Source: Rhea pennata
Lineage: Eukaryota; Chordata; Aves; Rheiformes; Rheidae
NCBI RefSeq assembly: GCF_028389875.1
Contig: NW_026907681.1
Coordinates: 1,922,001 to 1,986,000 of the forward strand
Length of the DNA: 64,000 nt
Direction of reading: 5' to 3'
Shown piece by piece: positions 25,353 through 35,500 of the stretch. Both the position numbers and the translations under genes were made by a program. The first letter of the stretch is position 1. Each line of letters begins with the position of its first letter. The notes beneath the pieces are model-generated. The model worked only from the letters and a program-made list of their open reading frames with translations, ran no database searches and was not told where the DNA came from.

Positions 25353-26629
25353 TCAGCTTTAGAGTATGATTTAACGAGCAGTTCTCATTAGATTAACAAC
25401 TAATTTACCTAAGTAGGTTTATGCACATCTCAGACCCAGCAGGCTTGACTGTAGGAGACAAGGTAGCAACAGTGGTACCCACTGATAACCAAACAGCAAA
25501 ATTCATTAACAGGAGAGAACGGAATAACAAAAGCTTCTCTTTAATGCAACAACCCCCTTCGAGAAAGAGAGTCATCAGGATTGACAGCACGTGAGGAAAC
25601 ATTGCGCAGGCAAAAAGCACTTATTACCTCTATGCCTTTATAAGAGAGGTTTCTTATGGCATTGGATTTATAAAGCATAACAATGAGTTTAAGAATCGTT
25701 GGGCACCCCAGGAATCACCTGGAACAAATAATGTACACCTCTCAGTTGGGCAGGAAGTGCTCACTTCACTAGATTCCTCTTCCTTTGAAATGGTTCAACT
25801 GAAATCAGACATCAGGTGTAGGAAACCAAAGAGAAAATTGGAATTCTCATTTGTACTTTTTAGTCTGTGTGACTAGGGGAATCCTAAGAAGCCCATGGGC
25901 CAACCATCCTAAGGAGACCTCTTTCCTTGACAGCATAGACGTATAGACATCGCTCGCCTGGTCTCGCTCTCTGTTTTTCCTCACAGCAGGAGAGATCTCT
26001 TTCTGCACCTTCACCAAGTCATCCACCACGTGGAAGGATAACTTAATGTAGTTCTGCTTAAGACCCACCAAGTGATTTGGCTACAAAGCAACAAGACAGT
26101 GCCAGCTAAGGGTGGAAAAGAGTAATGAGGGAAAGGGGAAGACTGCTAACAGTAAGAAAGCGTTGGGAAGGCAAATTATACTGGCACACGTGGAAGAACT
26201 GGCCAAAGAAGAGGTAGTAATTGGATGGAAAGACTAGGAGTGAGAAGAGATGCTAGCAAGCACGTAAGACAGCGAAGTACATGTGAGCTATGCCAGTTCA
26301 CACCAAGGGCCATCTTGTCTTGTTGTCTGTTTCCAAGCGCAATCACCAGTACACACCCAAGAAAGAGTAAATGTATACTATCCCCCTCTGCCACAACACT
26401 CTTAATCGCCAGCCATTTCTAGCTCAGGAAGTTTCTTGAGCATCCTGTGAAAAAGACTATGTGCTGGAGCAGAACATATATTTTATTTACTATTACTATA
26501 ATAAGCAATTACTATCAATAAGCAATAATTAGCCTATTCATGACATGCAATGCAAACAGTGCTTGAAGATTAAAGGTAAGCATACTGCTTCCCTTTACTG
26601 CTTAGCCCCTTTCTACTCCACTTGAGCTC

Positions 26630-26650
26630 GAAAGAAAGAAAGAAAGAAAG
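26630..26650. repeat. (GAAA)n microsatellite in POLE intron 5
   Basis: Tetranucleotide repeat present at the same place in all three POLE copies (2230-2250, 26630-26650, 58397-58421); copy 3 has one more unit. Confidence 0.95.
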
Positions 26651-27913
26651 ATTAGTTATTCAATAGTACAGCAGGCAGAGGAATACTGACCAGATCCAAA
26701 TCTTCTTTGGGGACAGTTCCCAGCTTTGAAATGTTCCCTTGAAACTTCCTGGAGAGGAAGGATGACACTTCTCGTTCACAGCCCTGCAAAGAAACTGGAG
26801 AATGAGCAACAAAGCCAGACACTTCTCCAGAGGAGAAGACAAGCTCACAAGAGGTTCTGGCACTAGTGTCCTCAATTGTGAGGGGAGGACACGAGGCTGT
26901 CCTGAAATCCTGGCCGTCTGGAAATCTGTTCCTTCACACTGGGGCTCTCTTTGATCGTCAATTCACAGCACCGTCAGAACAAACCCAGTTTTGCAGCACG
27001 AGCAGGATCAAGACGAGATGAGAGGGGAAATTTACCCCTGTTTGGGCTTAGAAGAAGTGAAATAGGCTCCAGAGATCAATTTTAGGACAAAAAAAGAACA
27101 GGAAAAATATGACAGCTCCTTGAAGGGATAATTCATCACATAACAAACCAACCTCCCTCTAAGAAACCTTAGTGCAGCCACCATACTGATACAGCTGCTT
27201 CCCATCTCAGGTCTTCTCTAACAGCTCTGACAAAACCACCAACAGAAGCACTGGAGCTGTATTTTTCTCCTACCAACCCAAGAAGATGGTCGGTCACAAG
27301 GCCTCTCAGCTGACTGGGGGACCCTTCAAGTCAAACCTGCCCTTGTCTCTGGGACCTCGGCCACTAGTTTACTCAAGACCCCGCTTGCCAGTGCGCAGCT
27401 TCCAAGTCCATACTCGCCTTCTGGGTAGCGATGTAGAAATACGGCTTATAGGGCAGGGCCACCCAGGAGAAATCAAAACCGGTGAACATTGCGCGACCCC
27501 GCAGCCAAGGTGAGAAACCAACCCAACGGTTCCCAACGGAAGCAACGGGCACCGCGCTGCCCTTGCTGCGCGTTGCTGGCATTTGTGCGCCACATACACA
27601 TCCCTGCATCTCTGCAGCACCCACCTTGGCCCCCAAGGGTCCCAGGTGGACCCAGCGTAGGGCAGACAGCGCTGCTGCCTTGTGGGTGATGTCTGGGGCC
27701 CAGAACAGCCAAACCGGTGGGGGCAGGCAGGACGCCCAGCCCGGGCACCAGCGCTGCGCTGGAGGAACGGGATGCACCTCGAAGCAGGTCCCATCCTCCG
27801 GGATGAAGTAGTCCACAGCGCTCACCAGCCGCCGGTCCTCGCCCAGCACCTCCGTCTGCACATGCACATGGCCTGTTACGACACACGACCCCCCCCCCGC
27901 CCCCTCCCACCCC

Positions 27914-28214
27914 AGTCCTACCGGGTGCCTGTCAGTGACACCTCCCCTGCCCCAGTCCTACTGGGTGTCTATTGGTGACACCTCCCCTCACACCCAGGTC
28001 CTACCGGGTGCCTGTCGGAGACATCTCCCCCCCGTCCCGCCCAGGTCCTACCAGGTGCCTGTCGGAGACATCTCCCCCTCTCGTCGGTGACATTCGCCCC
28101 CCGTTCTACAAGGTGCATGTCGGTGACCCCCCCCATCGTTGTCCCCCCTAGTCCTACCAGGTGCCTGTGGGTGACACCCCCCGCCGGTGACATCCCCCCC
28201 CGGCCCAGTCCTAC
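27914..28214. repeat. Minisatellite made of the POLE exon 2 splice-donor region, copy 2
   Basis: About seven imperfect units of 40-60 bp, each with a core like cagtcctaccgggtgcctgt and a tail like ggtgacacctccc. The last unit is the exon 2/intron 2 boundary itself (plus strand cagtcctac-CGGGTGCATG), so the array looks like repeated duplication of that boundary. The copy 3 array (59684-59937) has fewer units. Confidence 0.85.
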
Positions 28215-28505
28215 CGGGTGCATGTTGATGAGCCAGCCCGTGCGCTCGCCACGCTCCGTGGGCCGCTCGAAGCCGAACAGTGTGTCCAGCCGCTCCGTGC
28301 GCTGCGAGCGCTCCAGGCGCTTGAGGGAGGACAGCGAGGAGCCATCGTCCCTGCAGGACGCCGCGCCGCCAGCCGCCGCCCAGTCCCCGCCGCGACCCAC
28401 CCCCCCCCCCCACCCCCACCTCCCGCTGCCGCCTGGCCCCAGTGCTCACTGCCCCCCCCAGCCGCCGCCGCCGCCGCCCGGCTCCGCGCCGCCCCGCAGC
28501 ACCAT

Positions 28506-28900
28506 CCCGCCGCGGCCGAAGCAGCCCCGCGCGCTGCCCCCACCTCCCGCGAGCGGGAAGCCTGCCAGCCCCGCCTCCCCAGGGAGAGCACCAATCAGAG
28601 AGCGGCACCGCAGCCAATGGTCGCTCTCTTCCTCGACCTCTGCCCCGCAGCACGGCGGCTGCGCTGGCCACGCCCCTCGCGGCACCTTCCCGGGCAGGCC
28701 CCGCCCCCGCCCCGGCTGCCGCGCACGCGCACGCGCCTGCGCGGCGGCGCCCGGCGCGGCCCGACCCGACCCGGCCCGGCGCGGCCTGGCCTGTCGTGGG
28801 GCGGCGGCGCTGCGCGGGAAGCGGCTGCTGCTCCCGAAGCGGCGCCGTCACGGGGGCAGTTGCGGACCGGCGCCGCCGTCTTGGCCGCCTCTCCAGGTAG
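28506..28900. promoter_or_regulatory. Bidirectional CpG-island promoter, copy 2
   Basis: Very CpG-dense, TATA-less stretch directly upstream of POLE exon 1. It has two CCAAT boxes (28591-28595, 28614-28618), several GC boxes (for example ccccgcccccgcccc near 28699-28715), an alternating CGCGCACGCG/CTGCGC run resembling an NRF1 site near 28725-28745, and a YY1-like gccgccgtcttggc near 28872. On the plus strand a consensus-like donor (CTCCAG|GTAGCC) at 28896 suggests a divergent first exon. In human the divergent partner is PXMP2, but no PXMP2 peptide is found here. Promoter assignment rests on base composition and motifs only. Confidence 0.7.
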
Positions 28901-29303
28901 CCCTCCGGCTGCGAGGGAGCTGGGAGCCGGCTGCGCCCCCGAGGAGCCCTGGCCGGCCTTGAGGCGCGTGCCGGGCTCCTTGGGCCGTGCGAGTCTTCCT
29001 GCCTGGAGGCCGGACGGGCTGCGGGGAGCCGTCGGGGGCCGAGGCGCAGCGTGCGAGCTCCGTCCTTGCTGCGCTTTGGCGGGGCGGGCTGAAGCCCTGG
29101 CGAGCTGCGCGGAGCAGGCCTGGCATGGGCTCGGCGAGCCTGGCCCGCCCCGTCTCGCTGAGGTGCCGTCCGGCCGTTCAGGGCGCGGGAGGGAGCTGGC
29201 CGCTGAAGCTGGCTGGCTTGCAGTGAAACAGCAAGCAGCACTGCGGTCAGTCTGTGGAGTCACTGCCTGGGAGAAGAAAAGAGGGGCAGGTGCTCTGCAG
29301 GGA

Positions 29304-31010
29304 CCCTAAAAAAAATGTCTCAGACGTCGGAAAACTGCACTGTGGAGGTCGTGCACAGGAAGCGCTTTCTGCACGGCTGTACGAACCGTGTGTTTGGGGT
29401 TTTAAGCATATGCAGTGTGGAAATCGGGAGGCTCCTGGGAAGTTTCTTTCTGGGCCCCAGCCAGCTGCGAGCCGGCACTGCCAGCTTGAGCAGCCCGGAT
29501 TGCGTTGTCCTTCCGTGGTGCTCGGGCGGTGTTGGGAGCACGTAGGAAGCACCGCTGCCTTTTGCCCAGGCTGTGCTCTGTCAGCGGCCCCTTGGGCACA
29601 GCCCCTGCTACTAAAGCAAGCCTCTTCTGTGTTGGCCGTTGCTAAGGCTTTTGTAAATAAACTAGGAGGAGCACACTGTTTTTTTGAATTTCCTTGTTTG
29701 TATTCAGTTGAACTTCTTGAACTGGATCCTTTCTAATGACCCAATACTAGTATTATTTTAATAAGAGTGTAAATTACCAAAGTTGTTGTTTTTTTCCAGA
29801 TATGAATGTCATCATTATAAGATAGATGGGATGTACAGGGTTTGTGCTTCCTCATCATAATTAAATAAGCAAATATTAAAGAAAAATGTGGGGAGAAAAC
29901 AGGTGGTTAACATAAATCTGATTTTAACCAAAACTGTGACCATTGAGTTGCTGAGGACTTCTCAGTGGGGGATGTTTTGGAAGGAAGGGCACTTTCTTTC
30001 TCTCTCCCCAAACTGTACTGCCAGCCATCTGTTGATAATTATTGTCCAGTCTCTGCTGAGAACTTGTGATAGTTAATATTTCCTCACCGCTTGAACAAAT
30101 AAGCGATAATCACTGCAAGGTACTTGACCACAGGAGTAGAAAGATGAATAGCGTGGAAGAGTCAGTGTATACCTTGGTTTGTGAAAACAGCTCAGTTTTC
30201 TATAAGTGATTATGACAAATTCAAATTCTTGACGACTTGGAGAATGAGTACATTGAGTTACATAGTATCTCTGGAAAAAGTAAGTTAAAAGATCAAAATT
30301 ATCAAAAATCTTAAAAATTCTCCATTCCTGTTTGTTTCGTATTATTTTTAGTTTACTTTATCCTTTCTCAGAGGAAATATTGAATGTTTATAGCTAAGCT
30401 GGGGATAGCTCACTTCATGGCAATGTTTATTCTCTTAACCTGTCAAATCTTTATAGTTTTATTGAGCCCTATGTAACAGGAGAGCAGAAATCATTAACTC
30501 TGGTTTAAAAATGGCCTCTGAAACTGTCCAAAATCATTGTTGTGATTTTGTTTTTCTTTTTTCAGTTATGTTAATAATACATACTAATAGGCTATGCCTT
30601 TAGTTCAAAGACCTGTAGGTTTACAAATAACAGCTCTTTCAACTTTGTAATACTCTTGATGTGATAGCTTCTAAGTTTGTCTAAGAGTGGTCTGGGAATC
30701 TTTTTTTTTTCTTTTTTTTTCTTTTTTTTTTTTTTTTTTTTTTTGAGGCTTCACAGTTGGACTTTTTCTGTCTCTACAGTGACAATCTCTGTGAACCTCA
30801 TTGTTCAGTTTTTTCCCAACACGTAAAACTCAAGATTTTAAAAACTTATTTCTGGACCCACAGAAAACTTAAGATCTTAGCTCTTTGAAAACCCACTCCC
30901 TTTCAAAATGCCACAGAGTACGTTTTGCTGATAGCAAGAAAAATGTGTGTTGCTATTGAAATGGCTTTGGGTAATTTGATCAAAACGTCATCAGGCCTGA
31001 TCCATTTGGG
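29304..31010 (+). repeat. Block U, copy 2
   Basis: Duplicate of 2858-4640 and 61028-62835, here in its apparent original place downstream of the CpG promoter. AATAAA at 29656-29661. Exon-like stretch 30134-30279 with cacag before it and the strong donor GTAAGT after it. T/C tract at 30701-30744. Homology with the other copies ends about 31010 (after tgatccatttggg). The stretch 29315-29545 is open for 76 codons but matches nothing I know. Confidence 0.75.
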
Positions 31011-31020
31011 TGGATTCATT

Positions 31021-32465
31021 TGGCTTGCAGGGCTTGCCGGGTTGCTCTGTACCGCAGCGCTACCGCAAAGCATGCTGAGTTGATGTCTCCTGAGCATTGA
31101 GTCAAGGCACTGGAGTTGAGAAGTGGATCCCTTGGGTGCCTTTGGGTGCACAGGTGTTTCTCTCCAGTAGACCACATCTGTTCCTCTTGCTGTGGCCCAG
31201 GGCTGTGTCTCGGCATTCCTGCCTCTCCTCGCCAGCACAGCAAGGCCAGGGCTGGCCCCACAGCACGTTCAGGCACACAATTGCCTGCAATGACTGTGAG
31301 CAACACACTCCACCCAGAGCCCTGCAGGCAATGCCAGGATCCCCTACCTTGCCTGGCAGAGTGTGCTCCCGAGACTCTTTCCCCACAGGCACGCATGCGA
31401 CACGAGGCTCTTCCCAGAGCCCAGACCCTCCGCAGGGCGTTTCCCACCTTGCAGCCCCAGTGCCTGCCATACTGCCGCACACCCTCTGGCTCCAGCAGCG
31501 CTCTCTGTCCCACTCTTGGAAGCCAAGGCAAGCCAAGGCTGCCACGTGAGGTGACAGTGGGCTAAGCAGAGGCTGCAGGCAGGAGAACACCTCTGTCACC
31601 ACCACCTTCCCCACACTCCCCGCTCCAGCAGCATCACACTTTGGCATGCTCATACTGCTGTCCAGCCCAAAGGCTTCATCAGTGGCAAGAGTAGGAGGAG
31701 AAGCTGCTCTCTGCAGAGAGCCCTCAAAACCCGCACACCTGGACCCAATCCCAGGCTGGCACCCCGCATCTTGCAGTTGGGCTGCTAGGGTATGGCTCTG
31801 ACGAGTTCCCGCTGGCGTCTCTCTGCCATGCATGTCTCCACTCTGTCTGAACCCTGCTGGTACCTCCGCCACCTCCTGTGGAGCAACTCTCTGCAGTTCA
31901 GGGCCACCAGACAAGGAAGAGCTACCTTTTCCCTGCTTTAACCCATTCTGCCACCAGTTTCACTGCATCACTCCAGTTCCCCTGCAACATTTGGTGAACA
32001 GGAGCTCGACACACAGCTCACCCACTACTTTCTTGGTCCTGTAGCCTGCATCGCCCCTTTCTCCTCTCCTCGAACCTGGCAACCAGATGTCCTACCTCTG
32101 CTCCCCAACCCTTCCTGCAGCCTCTGTCTGTCCCCTGCTGGCAGCCCTGTGCCTTGCCTGCCAGTCCCTTCCCTCGCCTCCAAGCCCTGTCCCTCATCTG
32201 CAGCCCCCGTCCCCTGCCTGCAGCCCCCATCCCTCGCCTGCAGCCTCTTTCCTCTGCCTGCTGCCCCACCCGTGGTGCTGTGCTGTGAGTGCCAGCTCCA
32301 GACTTCTCCACTTGCGTCTGTGCTGACCATGCCCGTCCCTCACCGTGGTCCCCATGGCACAGCAGGGGTTGCGTCCGTGCTGGGCTGGGGCTGTGTGGCA
32401 GCTGTGGGGCGTCGGTGGTGGTGGGGTGGGGGTGGGGGGTCAGTCCTTATCGCTCCAGTGGTTCC
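31021..32465. other. Unique GC-rich DNA upstream of P2RX2 exon 1
   Basis: No counterpart elsewhere in the window except a short likeness between ggcttgcaggg…accgcag at 31022 and 8168, perhaps a shared junction sequence. It contains a degenerate tandem repeat of cctgcctgcagcccc-type units around 32100-32260. No exon recognised. If P2RX2 copy 3 is transcribed, its promoter should be in the last few hundred bases; no clear TATA or CpG island is seen. Confidence 0.6.
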
Positions 32466-32469
32466 CCGA

Positions 32470-32526
32470 GCTGTGCCATGCCGTGCCGTGCCATGCCGTG
32501 CCGTGCCATGCCGTGCTGTGCCATGC
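32470..32526 (+). repeat. GCCATGCCGT-type tandem repeat over the P2RX2 start codon
   Basis: Short tandem repeat of gccatgccgtgcc-type units, in frame as Met-Pro-Cys-Arg-Ala, running straight into the ATG at 32523 that I take as the P2RX2 start. Three in-frame ATGs in the repeat could also serve. Confidence 0.85.
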
Positions 32527-35500
32527 TGATCACACCAGCAGTGGGTGCCCGGGATTGCCTGTGGGCGCTGTGCAGCTACTCCACCCCACAGGTGATGGTG
32601 GTGAGGAACGGGCACCTCGGCACCAGGCACCGTGCGCTGCAGCTCCTCGTCCTGCTTTACTTGGTCAGGCGAGTGCGGGGCTGGGAGCTGCTGCCTCCCG
32701 GTGGGGCATCGCTGCCGCACGGTTTATCCCTGCTCCGCACACAGCCCCTGTGCAGCCCCACAAGTTGCCAGGGCAGCTTCTCTTGCCTCTGCCGGGAGAG
32801 GGGGAAGGCGATTTCAGCTAAAGCCATAGTGCTGCAAGAGGCGGGGGGCGCAGTGTCTCTGTCCTACCCTGATGGTGATCTCCCCGTGCCCTGTCCCATT
32901 GCTCCAGTCCCTTCACATCCTGCTCTAAGGGCCACTTTTCTTGTACGCCCCCGACTGGGACCCCTGCAGGGGTGCTGTCCCTGAGCCTTGTCCCATTTTT
33001 CCCACGTGGCCTGCACACCTGTGGATAGCACGACTGCAGCTTGGCAATGCTGGATCCCAGGGATTTCTACGTCTGCAGGAGATGGGTAATGCTTGGCTGC
33101 TGAAGGAAGTGGGTGGCAGAGCTCTGCCTGTGCTTTCTGCCAACCGCAAAGGCCTGCCCTGCACGGGCAAGGTAGCCGTGAGGTGCAAATCCCAGGCCAG
33201 GGAGGCTGGCTCTCCTGAGACTGCCCTGCTGGGGCGCTCTGCTTGCCTGTGCAGAGCAGCTTGGCAAGGGCTATTTGCAGGTGGCTGCCGCGGCTCCTCT
33301 GTGGCACTGAGGACCTGACGCTGGCCTCATCCCATCCCTGCCTTTGGGATGCTTTCACCTTTCCTGAGCTGTGCAAAGCCCAGATTAGCAGGTTCTGCTG
33401 GCAGCCAGAGAGAGCAGGGTGTTGGTGCTTGCCCTGGCACGACTCTCCACACACCACCTCCACCCTCTCCTGTGCCACAAAGCAGCTATGCTGGAGCCTA
33501 TGCTCTCCAGAAGCTGCTTGGGACAAGGTGACAGAGGGGCCATGCCCGCAGGCTGCGGGAGATACCGCAGAGACCGTGGGCATGTGTTGCTGTACAGGGC
33601 AAGGCGAGTGTGGCAGCTCTCTCTTAGCTGTCTGTCCACTCTGCCTGCCTTTGGTGGCTCTGAGATTACCTCCTTGCCCACATATTGCCCCATACCATGA
33701 TCTCCTGGAAGCGTGACTGGAAGTGGAGCAGAGGGATAGGAAAGAGAAGGCGCAGCTGGAGCATTGCAGTGCCAGATCCCAGGGACTTCCAGAGCTGCAG
33801 GAGATGGATGACACGTGCCTGGTGAACAAAGTAGCCGAGCAGAGCCCTTCCCATCCTGCCTGCTGCCCTCAAATACCTCAAACAGCAGCAGTGCCCTGTG
33901 TCTCCTAGCCCCATGTGCTGGTGCCCACAGATGGTGCTAGGGAGCACCTGTTCCACTCTGGTTCCCGGGGGCCAAGTGTCCGCTTTGGCAAGGCAGCACT
34001 AACGCACACACACACACACACACACACTTCACCAGCAAGCAGTTTATTCATAAATACTTACAAAGAGACCGACCCAATGGAAATCTCGAGAAGGACCACT
34101 CCAATGCTTGTCCCAATCGTCTACATGATGAGAGAGAGAGAGTTGGCAGGTACAATCCTTTTGGGCGTTCCCGAGGAGGCAACTTGGCCCTCTGTTGTGT
34201 AGCAACTTCCCTCTCCTTTGGAAAAATTCCAGTATTTATGGTTATTCGCCCCCAACCCGCACAGCCGAGGTGAGGCTCTGACCTGCCTTTCTCCCTTCTC
34301 TTCTCTTGTCTTGCTTGCTTTGGGTGGCCTCTTGGAGCAGTAGATGAGCAGCAGACTTTCTGCAAGGGCTTCCCAACTGCTCCTTCATCCAGATGGACCC
34401 AGCAAAGGAAGCTGTCCTGTGTGGTGGTCCCCGCTGCCTGCATGGGGACTCCTGTGTTCCCTCCTCCAGGCCCAGCACTGTCCTTGGCTCCCGATGAGGC
34501 AACCATGGCTGCATCCCAGACACACTGGGACTGCATGTTAGGTCACCTTTGCAGTGCTGTGCGGCAGGCTCAGCGGAGCTTGGCACGTCGCACCGGGCAG
34601 GGCCCTGTGGCCTTAGCCAGGCAGGTGCGCCATGCTCTGCCTGCCCTGACAAGCAGCGTCAGGCCTCTGTGGTTTTGGATGTTCAGGGCGGGAGAGGGCA
34701 CTCTCAGATCAGGTCAGGGGAGGCTCTGACATTCACGTGATGTTGGTGCCTGTAGCTCTCCTCTGCTGCTACCAGTTTGTGGCAGGGATCCCCCTGCCTG
34801 CCTTGACTTGGGCACTGTTTGCGGGCTGCTGAGTGAGGGATCACGGGAGGGGAGATGTGTGGAGACTGAGCGGAGCTTGCTGGCGGATGCAGAGATGTGG
34901 GGAATCCTAGTGAGCACAGCTGCCCCTGGCTCAGTTCCCATGCAAGGAAATGGAGAAGAGGGTTGACTGTCTACTCCGGAGGACACACCAAGGAAAGCCA
35001 TGCTAGAGTAGGGCCACCGCAGGCACACTTAACGGCTGCTTACCCCAGGCAGCTTGCAAGGGCTGGCACCTATGCAGAGATGGGGAAGCACATGGGGTGC
35101 CCTGTCCCCTCTGCAGCCACAGCATAGGACTACCAGGTGCATGTCCTGTTCTCATCATGTCCCCCTTGACCCTGCAGGGGCTAAAAGTTTGCAGTGCTGT
35201 ATGCAGCTGCGACCATGACTGCACCCCTGGCGACATGGACATGTTGGGCCACAGAGAGCTGGGCATGTGCAGGGACAAGTGATCTGTGCAGCACTGCGCA
35301 CTGGGCAGGATCCCATTTGCCAGGAAGTTCAGCGTTGTGTGTTCATGTTCACAGGGCAGAAGACAGGGCGCTGCGTGCCCAGTGCTGGCGGCACCGAGAA
35401 GAGCTCTGAAATGCTGGCTTGGTGTCCAGCAGAGGAAGTGAGTGTCGGGTACGGGCCCCAAAGATGGGTCGTGGCACTGGGGAGGAGAGTCCTCTGCTAG

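Noticed and set aside
28048-29241. Long open frames in the CpG island on both strands (up to 397 codons, also 59830-60988)
   Set aside because: They overlap POLE exons 1-2 and the promoter in several frames, are Arg/Ala/Pro/Gly-rich and differ by indels between copies. This is an effect of stop-poor GC-rich sequence.
28880-31010. PXMP2, the human divergent neighbour of POLE
   Set aside because: I looked for its N-terminal and membrane segments on the plus strand and found nothing similar.
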